Origin: Deltaproteobacteria bacterium
Lineage (GTDB): Bacteria > Desulfobacterota > JADFVX01
Length of the DNA stretch: 64,000 bases
Direction of reading: 5' to 3'
NCBI GenBank assembly: GCA_029860075.1
Contig: JAOUBX010000014.1
Coordinates: 1-64,000 of the forward strand
Both the position numbers and the translations under genes were made by a program. Shown here in pieces: positions 23,309-33,059 of the stretch; the first letter of the stretch is position 1, and every line of letters begins with the position of its first letter. A model generated the notes under the pieces. The model saw nothing but the letters and a program-made list of their open reading frames with translations. It was not told where the DNA came from and ran no database searches.

Positions 23309-25444
23309 TTAGCCTTCCTTCTTCTCCCCCTCTTCAACCGATTTTTTACCGGTGGCAGGCTCTTTACTCGCCTTTTTGACAGGAGCCTTTTTTGACTTCG
23401 GCGCGGCAGGCTTCTTTTTAACAGTCCCTTTTTTTTCACCCATCTTGGGAGCCGCCTTTTTGGCCGTCTCTTTTTTTGTCTTCCTTGTGTCAGATTGCTT
23501 TTTAAGGGCTTCTTCCTTGACGGCGCCTTTTACAGTCATCTTTTTTACACTCTTTGCAGCTGCCGCTTTTGCTTCAGCTTTCTTCTCTTCTACTTCACTG
23601 CGCCATGTAGATACTATCCCCTCTTCAAGCCAGCTGAATTCACCATGGAGAAACTTCTTTGCAAGTTCGTATTCCGATGCGTCATCATTGCAATAAACGG
23701 CCATATGGAGAGATCTGATGCGCCTTCTTGACCGTTTGCAAAAGGCATCGGCCAGTTCAAGGGGTGTTCTGTCGCTCCTGTTTCTGCTGTAAAGCATCTG
23801 CGCCCTCGATATGGCGGCAGCCATGGCAAAAATCTCTGTTCCCATATCGACAATCCTGCCAAGAACACGCTGCTTTTTCTCAAGCTTTGCCTGGTAGCGC
23901 ATCATGACATGAAAAAGGGTCCTGGCAAGACGCCTTGTGGCCCTTTCCACGTATTTAAGGTGGGGGTAGAGCAAGCCTGCCATCATGTGCTTTTCGGGAA
24001 CATGGTTTCTTACCGCCCAGAGCCGGGGGTACCACTTGACGTAATACTTTGCCGCTGCAACCATATCCATCTTGCCGGTAAGGGGTGAAAGCCTGGCTAT
24101 CTTCATATGGGGATCGAGGGCCTCTCTTGCAATAAAGAGATGCATAATATCCGTCGTCCCCTCGATAATGGTATTTATTCTTGCATCTCTTAGCATGCGT
24201 TCCACAGGCATGGGCTCTTCCCCCCTGCCGCGAAGGGAATCGGCCGTCTCATAACCGCGACCACCCCGAACCTGGAGTGTCTCATCGATAATCGACCAGA
24301 GGCGTTCCGTGCTGAAAAGCTTCGCCATGGCCGCTTCCAGCCTGATATCGGCCACACCCTTGTCAGCCATGGCGGATGTTAACCAGGCCACCGATTCGAT
24401 AGCAAATGTATCAGAAGCAATAGCAGTAATCTTTTCAGCAACAGCCTCATGCCTGCCAATTGGTGCACCCCACTGATGACGTTCATTGGCCCATTTCCTG
24501 GCGATAGCAAGGCACTGTTTTGCCACTCCCGAACTTCCGGCAGGGAGTGTGAGCCTCCCCGTATTGAGGGTCATAAGGGCGAGCTTGAGCCCCTTTCCTT
24601 CTCCCATAATAATATTTTCCCGGGGAACCCTGACATCCTGAAATTCAAGCAAGCCGTTATTAAGACCGTTAAGACCGAGGAAAGAGCAGCGATGTTTGAC
24701 CGAAAAACCTTCCATCCCCTTTTCAACGATAAATGCCGTAATCTTCGTTTTTTCAGGATTGTCAGTAGGCGTGCGGGCCATGACAATCAGAATATCCGCT
24801 ATGGGACCGTTCGATATCCAGAGTTTTTGGCCCTTAATGAGAAAATGCTTTCCGTCCCTGGTGGGCGTTGCTGTCGTCGTCATTTTGGAAGGATCTGATC
24901 CCACGCCGGGTTCGGTCAGGGCAAAGGCCGAAATTGCCCCCTTTGCAAGTCTGGGAAGAAACTTTTTCTTCTGCTCATCCGTACCGAACATCTTGAGAGG
25001 CTGGGGCACACCGATACTCTGATGGGCCGAGAGAAAGACAGCCGTCGAGCCACAATGGCTTGAGATAAGTTCGATAATTCTTCCGTAATTATACTGGCCA
25101 AGACCAAGACCTCCATATTCCACGGGGATCTTGATACCGAAAAGTCCCAGCTTTTTAAAGCCTTCAAGCACTTTGGAGGGTATTTCCCCCGTCCTGTCGA
25201 CCTCATCAGCATCGAGTTCCTTTGCAAGAAAGGGTTTAAGCTTTGCAATTAACTCATCACCGGCCTTTTTGTCTTCTTCACTCTGTTCGGGGAAAGGCAT
25301 AATGGCATCCATATTGAGCTTTCCCATAAAAAGATCACCAACAAAGCTCGGATTGGCCCACTCCTCTTCCCGCGCCTCTTCCGTTACTTCAAGGGCCCTT
25401 CTTTCTTCAGCCTCAGAAATCTCGCTATCTTTTTCTTCCACCAT
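23309..25444 (-). CDS. Acyl-CoA dehydrogenase with histone-H1-like C-terminal tail
   Basis: 711 residues. Residues about 40-610 are an acyl-CoA dehydrogenase of the long-chain (VLCAD/ACAD9-like) subgroup. They carry 'VEYGGLGLGQYNYGRI', the flavin-site signature 'AFALTEPGVGSDPSK', 'KLWISNG', 'GGRGYETADSLRGRGEEPMPVERMLRDARI' and the catalytic-Glu region 'IIEGTTDIMHL', with a VLCAD-like C-terminal helical extension. It would introduce the alpha-beta double bond in fatty acyl-CoA using FAD. Residues about 619-711 (DNA 23312-23590) are a low-complexity Lys/Ala/Pro tail with about 31 Lys in 93 residues, like histone H1 or AlgP tails and unusual for this family. It lies 11 bp downstream of proC, and no beta-oxidation partners are adjacent. 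Confidence 0.9.
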   Translation of the reverse strand: MVEEKDSEISEAEERRALEVTEEAREEEWANPSFVGDLFMGKLNMDAIMPFPEQSEEDKKAGDELIAKLKPFLAKELDADEVDRTGEIPSKVLEGFKKLGLFGIKIPVEYGGLGLGQYNYGRIIELISSHCGSTAVFLSAHQSIGVPQPLKMFGTDEQKKKFLPRLAKGAISAFALTEPGVGSDPSKMTTTATPTRDGKHFLIKGQKLWISNGPIADILIVMARTPTDNPEKTKITAFIVEKGMEGFSVKHRCSFLGLNGLNNGLLEFQDVRVPRENIIMGEGKGLKLALMTLNTGRLTLPAGSSGVAKQCLAIARKWANERHQWGAPIGRHEAVAEKITAIASDTFAIESVAWLTSAMADKGVADIRLEAAMAKLFSTERLWSIIDETLQVRGGRGYETADSLRGRGEEPMPVERMLRDARINTIIEGTTDIMHLFIAREALDPHMKIARLSPLTGKMDMVAAAKYYVKWYPRLWAVRNHVPEKHMMAGLLYPHLKYVERATRRLARTLFHVMMRYQAKLEKKQRVLGRIVDMGTEIFAMAAAISRAQMLYSRNRSDRTPLELADAFCKRSRRRIRSLHMAVYCNDDASEYELAKKFLHGEFSWLEEGIVSTWRSEVEEKKAEAKAAAAKSVKKMTVKGAVKEEALKKQSDTRKTKKETAKKAAPKMGEKKGTVKKKPAAPKSKKAPVKKASKEPATGKKSVEEGEKKEG

Positions 25445-25455
25445 AACAGCCTCTC

Positions 25456-26271
25456 CTATTCTCCAAGTTCCTTAGACCTTTTTGTTGCAGCTTCAACAGC
25501 TGATATTACTGCCGCCCGAAAACCTTTTTCTTCCAGTGCGCCCATACCTGCAATAGTCGTCCCGCCGGGGGAAGTCACCATATCTCTCAATTCGGCAGGG
25601 TGCCTTTCCAGTTCTTTTACCACCTTTGCTGAACCGTAAACGGTCTGCATCGCAAGGCGAGTTGAAATATCCCTCGGCAGACCCACCTTGACCCCTGCGT
25701 CAGAAAGGGCCTCAATAAAGGTATAAACAAATGCGGGACCACTGCCGCTAAGCCCTGTTACGGCATCCATAAGGCCCTCATTATCGAGAAGGACTGACTC
25801 TCCGATAGCATCGAAGATGGCAAAGAGGGCTTTTTTATCCGCGTCATCGATGCCCTCGCCGGGGCATATGGCGGAAATGCCTGCCAGAACAAGGGCCGGT
25901 GTATTGGGCATGACTCTCACTATTTTTGCACCCTTTTTAAGTCCCGCTGCCAGCGTTTTAAGCTTGACGCCTGCGGCGATACTGATAACAAGTTTGTCAC
26001 CCGATATTTCATTCTTGATGTCAGCAAGGACTTTATCCATGACCTGTGGTTTTACGGCAAGAATAATAATGTCCGCTTTTTTTGCAACTTCAAAATTTTT
26101 GTTGTGCCCTTCTATGCCAAAGCCTTCGACAATAACATTGAGCCGCTCGAAATTGCTGTCACCGGCCGTTATCTCAGCGGCCTTTACCTTGCCCGAATCG
26201 AGGACACCCCGCATAATGGCCTCAGCCATATTACCTGCGCCTATAAATCCCAATCTCTTTCCCTGAAGCAT
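25456..26271 (-). CDS. proC: Pyrroline-5-carboxylate reductase
   Basis: 271 residues, the typical length. An N-terminal Rossmann motif 'GFIGAGNMAEAIMRGVL' binds NAD(P)H. 'VRVMPNTPALVLAGISAI' and the C-terminal dimer/substrate block 'SGSGPAFVYTFIEALSDAGVKVGL' with 'MVTSPGGTTIAGMGALE' are diagnostic. It catalyses the last step of proline synthesis. It is the first gene of a likely two-gene unit with the acyl-CoA dehydrogenase (11-bp gap), a pairing with no obvious metabolic logic. The 298-bp upstream spacer (26272-26569) is empty. Confidence 0.95.
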   Translation of the reverse strand: MLQGKRLGFIGAGNMAEAIMRGVLDSGKVKAAEITAGDSNFERLNVIVEGFGIEGHNKNFEVAKKADIIILAVKPQVMDKVLADIKNEISGDKLVISIAAGVKLKTLAAGLKKGAKIVRVMPNTPALVLAGISAICPGEGIDDADKKALFAIFDAIGESVLLDNEGLMDAVTGLSGSGPAFVYTFIEALSDAGVKVGLPRDISTRLAMQTVYGSAKVVKELERHPAELRDMVTSPGGTTIAGMGALEEKGFRAAVISAVEAATKRSKELGE

Positions 26272-26569
26272 CTAAACGTCTCTCCTCTATATAAAAACCA
26301 TTAATTTATAAATTCAACTATACCTTCTGGAAAATGCCCTTTCAATTAAAAAAATTTTATTTATTAAAATCCGGAATTACTGCAAAGAAGTAAAGAGCAT
26401 AAAGAAGATCAGAAAAAGACGTTCTTCAAAAATTATTAATAAATTAACACTCTCTATCTATTCCTGCCCTTTAAACGAATCGGATTGGTATTTTTCACTG
26501 CAATTTAAATCTCTATTGATCATAATCTATCTGTGTAAATCAGTACATGGCTGCATTCCCATTAAGGCA

Positions 26570-28093
26570 TTATTTTGTATAACAGCACTGGGGAAACACA
26601 GCCGGGTCGATACCGAAAACGGCCTTGCCTGTTGTGAATATGGCAATAGTAATGAGTATGACACCGATAAGGTTAAGTATTAATCCAACTCTGGCCATTT
26701 CATAGATCTTTATCCGTCCTGTGCCGAAAACGATAGCATTGGGAGGCGTGGCGACGGGAAGCATAAAAGCGCATGAAGCGGAAAGTGTTGCAGGAATCAT
26801 GAGCAGAAGGGGATTAATTTCTATTGCGACTGCAACACCGGCAAGGATGGGAAGAATCATCTCCGTTGTTGCCGTATTGGAAGTAAGCTCTGTAAGAAAG
26901 GTAACGGCAAGGCATATAATCATGACAAGGATAATGGGATTGAGCGCCTCAAGTCCCGCCAGGGCATTCCCCAGCCACAGGGAAAGGCCTGACTCCTTAA
27001 AGCCGCCTGCCAGCGCAAAGCCTCCTCCGAAAAGGAGCACAATCCCCCAGGGAAGGTCCCTTGCCGCCCCCCAGTCCATTATGCCGCCGCCCTCCTCTTT
27101 CCTGGACGGGATAATAAAAAGGAGAAGGGCCATAAAGATGGCCACCGTACCGTCATCAATAAACTTGGGCTCAGGAACAAAAAGACTCCAGCCGGGTAAA
27201 GAAAATTCACCTAAATTTATCCCCTTTCTTGTTAGCCATAGAAAGGCCATGGTAAGAAAGACAGTGAAAATCACCTTTTCTTCAAAACCGGCGGGACCAA
27301 GCTTTTTGTACTCTTCATGGAGTATGTTTTTATCGACTTCAAGTGAAGTTCCAGACCTGCAAAAAAGTGAAACGAGAAAGGTCCAGACAACAGCAAAAAA
27401 GAGGAGAGAAAGAGGAAGGGCAAAGAAAAACCATGCGGCAAAGGTCACTTCCGGCGCATTAGGAAAATTGATGCTGTAGATCCTGGCAAATGAAAGGTTG
27501 GGCGGTGTGCCGATGAGCGTTGCCAATCCCCCGATAGATGCCGAATAGGCAATACCAAGCAAAAGAGCAAGGGAAAAATTGCGTACCTCCTTACTGCTCA
27601 GGTTGTCTTCCAGTTTAAGAATAATGGCTGCCGCAATAGGCACCATCATCATTGTCGTGGCCGTATTGGATATCCACATGGAGAGAAAAGCCGTTGCAAC
27701 CATAAAGCCCAGCACAATCCGCCTGGGGCTAAGTCCGATAAAAAGAATGAGTTTCAGGGCTATTCTTTTATGAAGGTTCCATTTTTGCATGGCAAGGGCT
27801 ACAATGAAACCGCCAATGAAGAGAAATATAACATCGTTAAAATAAAGGGCCGCTGTTTTCTTGCCGGGCAGAATGCCCAGAAGAGGAAAGAGAGCAACAG
27901 GAACAAGGGCCGTTGCCGCCAGCGGGATGGCCTCTGATATCCACCAGATAGCCATCAGAAGGGCAACGGCAGCCATTTTTGTTATTTCGGGATGCCCGGG
28001 ATCGAGGTCTCCCCGGAAGAGAAGGGCCAGGGAGGCAAGGAGCCCGCCAACAAGGAATACCTTTTTTACCGTCTTCTCATTAACAGACAACAC
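26570..28093 (-). CDS. SLC13/DASS-family anion:sodium symporter
   Basis: 507 residues with about 12 membrane segments. Family landmarks: 'WWISEAIPLAATALVPVALFPLLGI' in the N-terminal half; 'MWISNTATTMMMVPIA' and 'FLTELTSNTATTEMILPIL', the two inverted-repeat S-N-T-A-T signatures that bind anion and sodium; and 'MLPVATPPNAIVFGTG' near the end. It would import C4-dicarboxylates, citrate or sulfate with Na+; the substrate cannot be decided. The start is GTG (28091-28093) with GGAGGAG upstream. It is monocistronic. Confidence 0.93.
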   Translation of the reverse strand: MLSVNEKTVKKVFLVGGLLASLALLFRGDLDPGHPEITKMAAVALLMAIWWISEAIPLAATALVPVALFPLLGILPGKKTAALYFNDVIFLFIGGFIVALAMQKWNLHKRIALKLILFIGLSPRRIVLGFMVATAFLSMWISNTATTMMMVPIAAAIILKLEDNLSSKEVRNFSLALLLGIAYSASIGGLATLIGTPPNLSFARIYSINFPNAPEVTFAAWFFFALPLSLLFFAVVWTFLVSLFCRSGTSLEVDKNILHEEYKKLGPAGFEEKVIFTVFLTMAFLWLTRKGINLGEFSLPGWSLFVPEPKFIDDGTVAIFMALLLFIIPSRKEEGGGIMDWGAARDLPWGIVLLFGGGFALAGGFKESGLSLWLGNALAGLEALNPIILVMIICLAVTFLTELTSNTATTEMILPILAGVAVAIEINPLLLMIPATLSASCAFMLPVATPPNAIVFGTGRIKIYEMARVGLILNLIGVILITIAIFTTGKAVFGIDPAVFPQCCYTK

Positions 28094-28155
28094 CTTACCG
28101 CTCTCCTCCCCAAATTAACATCTAAATAAAATAAAGAACCCACGCCTTAATAACG

Positions 28156-28204
28156 TGGCTTTGTTTTGCCCTCAAGGGCATAAAGACCAACAAGGAAAAG
28201 TATG
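28156..28204. repeat. Dispersed element, copy 2 (relative of 9878-9928)
   Basis: It shares the core 'CCCTCAAGGGCATAAA' and the 'AAGGAAAAGTATG' end with the copy at 9878-9928 but lacks the left arm. It lies between the M23 peptidase and SLC13 genes. Confidence 0.55.
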
Positions 28205-28212
28205 GCAGCCTC

Positions 28213-29160
28213 TCAGTTCCCCCCAAGCTGTTCATGGGAAAGCCTTTCTCTTTTCCCGGGAACAGGAAATTCGGCTGTTATAACCTCATCAACACTAAGG
28301 CCAAGGAGAGAAGCAGGGTCGACCTTCTCTCCGTAGAGGTAAGCCCCCCAGTGAAGGTGAGGTCCCGTAGACCTGCCCGTACTCCCGACAAGACCGATGA
28401 TCTGCCCTTTTTTAATTTCCTGGCCATGATTAACGAATATTTTGGAAAGATGCATATAGAGCGTTGAAAGACCATGGCCGTGATCGATAACGATCGTCTT
28501 GCCGCCATAATACATGTTATCCACATAAATGACCCTGCCGTCATTGGGACTTTTGATCTTCGAGCCGGCAGGGGCCCTTACGTCATTCCCTGAATGGGGG
28601 CTCTTGCTGACGCCGTTAAGGATACGTCTTACGCCAAAGTTGCCGGCAATCTTTCCTTTAACGGGGCGAATAAAATCACCCTCCCAGTACCTTTTTTTGC
28701 TGATATATCTTTTAACACTAAAAAGGGCTCGGTTTTCCCGCCTGATTCTTTCGAGCTGCTTTTCACCGGGCTCTACCATATTTTTGGGAAGCTTTAATCT
28801 TTCCAGCCTGTAGTCTCTCTTCATGACATTAAGCATAACAGTTTTTGCCAGCTCGGCCTCCTTACCGGATGCTCTCAGGTAAAGCTTGTATTCCCCCCTT
28901 TTTTTATCCATGGGAAAAGCAATGAGAGTGGTAAAAATAAAAGGACCCTCCTTTTTAAAGTAAAGCTTTTTTCCTTCAAGCCTTCCCGTCACCCAGTCGA
29001 GTTCACTGGAACTTCTAACGGTAACAAGAGTAACATCGCCGGGCCTGACACCATTTTCAAGACCCTTGACATCAAAAGCAGCCGAATGAGCCGGCGAAAT
29101 AATAAAGAATATTACTGCCGGTAAAAAGAGGGAAATCAAGGTTGTTTTATTAAAATTCAA
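28213..29160 (-). CDS. M23-family murein endopeptidase (LytM/DipM-like)
   Basis: 315 residues. Signal peptide about 1-27. A beta-rich N-terminal domain (about 28-115) is followed by a helical linker (about 115-160) and an M23 domain (about 165-285). The zinc ligands are H189 and D193 ('PHSGND') and H270 in 'GPHLHW', with H237 in 'LYMHL'. All catalytic residues are present, so it should cleave peptidoglycan cross-bridges in the periplasm. The start is TTG (29158-29160), preceded by AAGGAG at 6 bp. It follows folC by 27 bp and probably shares its transcript. Confidence 0.93.
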   Translation of the reverse strand: MNFNKTTLISLFLPAVIFFIISPAHSAAFDVKGLENGVRPGDVTLVTVRSSSELDWVTGRLEGKKLYFKKEGPFIFTTLIAFPMDKKRGEYKLYLRASGKEAELAKTVMLNVMKRDYRLERLKLPKNMVEPGEKQLERIRRENRALFSVKRYISKKRYWEGDFIRPVKGKIAGNFGVRRILNGVSKSPHSGNDVRAPAGSKIKSPNDGRVIYVDNMYYGGKTIVIDHGHGLSTLYMHLSKIFVNHGQEIKKGQIIGLVGSTGRSTGPHLHWGAYLYGEKVDPASLLGLSVDEVITAEFPVPGKRERLSHEQLGGN

Positions 29161-29187
29161 AATATGCTCCTTATGTTTTTTATTTTC

Positions 29188-30477
29188 CTAAACAGGAAAA
29201 TACGCTTCTTTAAGTATCCCTCTTGCTTCTCCCACACCATAAAGCGAGCCTGTAATTATAATAAACCTCTTATCTTTTGCAAGCATAATTCCTTTATTTA
29301 TTGCATCTTTCATAGCAGGAATAACCTGTACACGCGAAATCCCGGCAATTCCCCTCACCCTGTCTATCCCCGCCTCTGGATCAAAGGACCTTTTCTGATC
29401 GGGCCTTGTAAGTATTATGTCCCATGCCAGGGGGACAAGTTCCGTCAACATACCGTAATAATCCTTGTCATCCATAAAACCGGCTACAAGCACCCCTTTA
29501 TCCCCCCCGAACTTTTCACTGAGCGCCTCTGCCAGTCTTGCCGCCCCGGCAGGATTATGAGCGCCATCCAGAATAACAGCAGGATTAGATGACAGCACCT
29601 CAAATCTTCCCGGCCAGAAAGTCTCTTTCATGCCTCTTTTCAATGTCTTCTCATTACTGGGGTAACCGTAACGGGAAAGAAGTTGCAGAGCTGCAAGGGC
29701 AAGGGCCGCATTTTCCACCTGATGCCTGCCATAGAGCGAGATTTGAAAGCCGTTAATATTCCGATCTATCCCCCTGAAATCAAATTCCTCATTTTCCGAT
29801 ACCCTGAAATCAAAGTCGGAATGAAGAACAAAGGCCTCTGAATCATTTTTGGCGGCAATCTTTCTGAGTACCTCTTCCACCTCCCTCTCCTGCCTCCCCA
29901 TAATAAGGGGCGCCCCCTTTTTAATAACCCCCCCTTTTTCAGCGGCTACGGTCTGCAGGTCACTCCCAAGATAGTCGGCATGATCGAGGGCAACAGGCGT
30001 TATAACAGATAGAAGGGGAGTGATTATATTTGTCGCATCAAGTCTCCCGCCGAGCCCTACTTCGATAACGGCTATATCCACCTTTCTTCTCGCAAAGTAG
30101 AGGAAAGCCAGGGCCGTCATAAATTCAAAACAGGTAGGTTCTCCGCCAGGGACTCCTTTACCCGCATTTTTAATCTCGGCAGAGATTGTTTCTACTTCAT
30201 CATCAGAAATTAAATCCCCGCTGATTTGCACCCTTTCATTAAATCGCTCCAGATGAGGCGATGTGTAAAAGCCTGTTTTATAGCCCCCTTCTTTCAATGT
30301 ATTGGCAATAAAAGCAGCTGTCGACCCTTTACCGTTAGTCCCGGCAATATGGACAGATCTGAATTGCCTGTGAGGATTGCCAAGGCGTTTCATGATTTGA
30401 TACATTCTCTCCAGACCGAGATCTACCTGCATCTGGTCCATCTTGTCTATAGCCATTTTTTTCATTGCCTGTTTCAT
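29188..30477 (-). CDS. folC: Bifunctional folylpolyglutamate/dihydrofolate synthase
   Basis: 429 residues, a Mur-ligase-fold enzyme that adds glutamate to folates. The P-loop 'HIAGTNGKGSTAAFIANTL' lies near residues 43-61. It is followed by 'GFYTSPHLERFNERVQI', 'EVGLGGRLDATNII' and the C-terminal 'VILDGAHNPAGAARL' motif, all diagnostic. The ATG at 30477 has no clear ribosome binding site; M8 is an alternative start. It is upstream of the M23 peptidase gene. accD, the usual neighbour of folC in many proteobacteria, is absent here. Confidence 0.95.
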   Translation of the reverse strand: MKQAMKKMAIDKMDQMQVDLGLERMYQIMKRLGNPHRQFRSVHIAGTNGKGSTAAFIANTLKEGGYKTGFYTSPHLERFNERVQISGDLISDDEVETISAEIKNAGKGVPGGEPTCFEFMTALAFLYFARRKVDIAVIEVGLGGRLDATNIITPLLSVITPVALDHADYLGSDLQTVAAEKGGVIKKGAPLIMGRQEREVEEVLRKIAAKNDSEAFVLHSDFDFRVSENEEFDFRGIDRNINGFQISLYGRHQVENAALALAALQLLSRYGYPSNEKTLKRGMKETFWPGRFEVLSSNPAVILDGAHNPAGAARLAEALSEKFGGDKGVLVAGFMDDKDYYGMLTELVPLAWDIILTRPDQKRSFDPEAGIDRVRGIAGISRVQVIPAMKDAINKGIMLAKDKRFIIITGSLYGVGEARGILKEAYFPV

Positions 30478-30727
30478 GTGAGTATTTTATTTATTTTGAC
30501 ATAAACGCTTAATGAGAAGATAGAGGATTTTCTTTGCAGCAGGTAAGAAAGAGTCCTTACAACGCCCCTTTGCCAAAGGCTTTATGGCCCTCATAAGTAA
30601 AAGCGGGAAGGGACTTTGCAAGAAAATACGTTTCTTAATTAAAAATATGCATTCCGGACAGTTTATATTTCAAGGTTGTGCGAAACTCGAATAAAGTATT
30701 TATCGTTAAAAACCCGAGAAACCTCTA

Positions 30728-31693
30728 TCAATCCGTATCGATTGACTGAAGCTGCCCACCCGCTCCCCTCTTCACATAATGCTGCTCAAGCATATCATAA
30801 AGATCTTGCCTGAAATCTTCCTCCCTGTTGACGCCAAAGCCATAAAGGGCAACTGACTTCACGAGTTTGAAAAGAACGATAAAGAGCAGTAAGGGAAAAA
30901 CAATGCAGTCAAAAATATAACCCGTAATAATTTTGATAACCCATACTGTCATCTCTTTCGCCCTGGTTTTCAAATAGGAGGCCACTTCTTCCAGCCTTTC
31001 CTTGGCCCCTTTCAGTCTTTCATAAAGTCCTTTATCAGAAGCAGGCACATTTTCAGGGAAAAGCTCTTTCTTCATAAGATCCATGTTGGCCTGTGCCTCA
31101 TTTATGGAAGGGGCCGTAATGTAAGTGGAAAGAAGGGCGGCGCCTGAAAGGGAAAAAGGAACAACAAGATATAATGAGAGAGTAATAACGGTCATAACGA
31201 GGGCCATATCCCTTGAAAAGCGGTATGACCTGACGGCAGTCGGCAAAAACCACTTGAATAGAAGCGTAACAAGCAAAATAAAGAGGGTCACCGTCAAAAA
31301 GGGGCCGTCAATAATTGCCAGCGCATCGAGAATATAGCCCATTCCAAGCAGTACCCCCGTCCCGGCAAGAAGCGTCTTCCAGGCAATATCCACATAATCA
31401 TAAGCAGACTGGACCAGTCCCCCTATCCTGAGCTGTGTGCTCACACCGATAGAAATCCCCGCCTCGCTGTCCTTGATAACAGCCAGCCCCATCTTAAGGG
31501 CCGACAGCGCCATAAACCCCTTAAGCGCTCTGTCAAAAGAGTTTTGGAGATAGGCTTCATTAGCAGCATTGAGCCGCTCCATGCCTAGCTTTCCTATAAG
31601 CCGGTCCGAATGCCCCGTTCCGGAAAGGACGATAAAAATGACAAGAAAAAAAATGGCAGCGCCCTTCAGGATATTATTCGAAATCCCTTTCAT
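30728..31693 (-). CDS. Multi-pass membrane protein of unknown function
   Basis: 321 residues. I see membrane segments at about 10-26, 100-120, 128-150, 160-195 and 255-285. There is a charged central region (about 205-245, 'KELFPENVPASDKGLYERLKGAKERLEE') likely to be an extracytoplasmic coiled coil, and a charged cytoplasmic tail after residue 290. I do not recognise the family. No enzymatic motif is visible. It is flanked by 250-bp and 295-bp spacers, so it is probably transcribed alone. Confidence 0.7.
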   Translation of the reverse strand: MKGISNNILKGAAIFFLVIFIVLSGTGHSDRLIGKLGMERLNAANEAYLQNSFDRALKGFMALSALKMGLAVIKDSEAGISIGVSTQLRIGGLVQSAYDYVDIAWKTLLAGTGVLLGMGYILDALAIIDGPFLTVTLFILLVTLLFKWFLPTAVRSYRFSRDMALVMTVITLSLYLVVPFSLSGAALLSTYITAPSINEAQANMDLMKKELFPENVPASDKGLYERLKGAKERLEEVASYLKTRAKEMTVWVIKIITGYIFDCIVFPLLLFIVLFKLVKSVALYGFGVNREEDFRQDLYDMLEQHYVKRGAGGQLQSIDTD

Positions 31694-31810
31694 GGGTATA
31701 TTTATAACATAGATTTGAAATTGATAAAAGGAGGGGAGTATGTAATTTCAGATAAACATGTTAAGAATCAGCGCTCTCCGATCAGGCAATTGCAGCAAAT
31801 CGCCCCCTGT

Positions 31811-31904
31811 AGTGAAAGGAGAAATCCTTGTCTTCAATGCAGTGAGAGATCTTAAGGATATCTCCTCGTGCCTCTCAGAGGCCTCCCGGTCGAAATGACC
31901 GTTT
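31811..31904. repeat. Dispersed 'GAGAAATC...GAAATGAC' repeat, copy A
   Basis: It contains the shared core 'CTTGTCTTCAATGCAGTGAGA' (a 20-base match with copy C allowing 2 changes) and ends in 'CGAAATGAC'. Relatives lie at 42021-42170 and 61602-61728. It fills part of the 31694-31988 spacer. Confidence 0.6.
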
Positions 31905-31988
31905 TTTGGATTATTTATCTTACAATTGCAAAGCGACGTCAGACAATGATATTATCCTGAGAGAGGAAAAATAGCATTTGATTAAGCA

Positions 31989-32648
31989 TCATTCAGGTTG
32001 ATCATCGACATTTAAAAAACTTACTTTTTCAGCGACATAAATATACCCGCTACGCCACCTGGCAGGTTCTCTTTTGGCAATAATTTCGACGTCTTTATCA
32101 ATGGATGCCTTCCAGTTTATATTTTTTGCAAAGCCCGTCCTGCCATAAACATCCACTTCCGTTTCCCAGGAAGAAATATGCATAATTAACGGGCTTTCCG
32201 CCGATATATCCAAAAACAGACTTCTGGAGTAGCCCCCCGCATCAGGAGCAAAACCTGTAATTCTGCCCTTAATAGGGTTTGGTATGGCTTTGTTTTCTTC
32301 CGCTACCTGCAAGGCCTCCACCTGATAAACCACCCGTTTGTCAACCTGGGGGCGTTCGAGGTACTTCAACACTTCCTGTATTGAAGCCCTGACGCTATCC
32401 CCTGCCTGCGGAACATAGTTCCGGGGAATATACTGTGTTACACGTCCCGTTCTGTATATTTTTTCCTGACCGGCTTCATCCTTCAATACAAAATAGCCGC
32501 GCTTCTGCTCTACAATGATTCCCTGAACTTCTTTTGTATTGAGTTCCTTTAAGTCCTCCTGCGTATAATGGCGAGGGCCACAGGCAAAAAGGATGACAAA
32601 ACTTAAAGTAAGAAAAAGAAGAGACCTGTTAAATAGTGAAAACTTCAT
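31989..32648 (-). CDS. Lipoprotein of unknown function
   Basis: 219 residues. Lipobox 'LFAC' at about 20-23 follows a basic, hydrophobic N-terminus. The mature part is beta-rich and repeats an OB/SH3-like pattern ('VQGIIVEQKRGYFVLKDEAGQEKIYRTG', then 'IKGRITGFAPDAGG.SRSLFLDI'), ending with 'GYIYVAEKVSFL'. No family recognised. Predicted to be an envelope protein. Stand-alone gene. Confidence 0.7.
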   Translation of the reverse strand: MKFSLFNRSLLFLTLSFVILFACGPRHYTQEDLKELNTKEVQGIIVEQKRGYFVLKDEAGQEKIYRTGRVTQYIPRNYVPQAGDSVRASIQEVLKYLERPQVDKRVVYQVEALQVAEENKAIPNPIKGRITGFAPDAGGYSRSLFLDISAESPLIMHISSWETEVDVYGRTGFAKNINWKASIDKDVEIIAKREPARWRSGYIYVAEKVSFLNVDDQPE

Positions 32649-33059
32649 TCCAACACCCCGTTAAGTTAGTATGCGCTAACATAACCGATAATGACTGATA
32701 GTGCAATCATTATTTTTGACTTTATCAAAATAACTTGCAGGATTCAGCAACGCCCCCAGGTCAGTGCTGAATATAGCCGGCTTTCCTTACACATCCCTTT
32801 GATCCTGAAGATCTTCCATCGTTTTTCTGTTAATAATGAGCCCCTTAAGGCAAAAAGGGGGATGCCCTCAAATCTCTCCATCAGTGCACCAAAAACCATC
32901 AATAACGAGGTTGAATAAAAGAAAGAAAGCAGCATCTCCCTTCCAAGGAAACAATAGGGGAAATAAACTTTTGCCCCCGGAAAAAACGCAGCCGCCAATT
33001 AAGGTCAAAAAGATCAATCAAAAAATTCACCTTATGAGATAATCTTTACACATCAGCTG
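32649..33059. other. Intergenic region, no gene seen
   Basis: 411 bp, AT-rich. It holds an imperfect inverted repeat, GTTAG(N6)CTAAC (32665-32680), 17 bp upstream of the lipoprotein start, possibly an operator. A minus-strand open frame (32744-32998) lacks a ribosome binding site and protein-like composition. Confidence 0.45.

Noticed and set aside
32744-32998. 84-codon minus-strand frame in a spacer
   Set aside because: No start signal and no protein-like periodicity.
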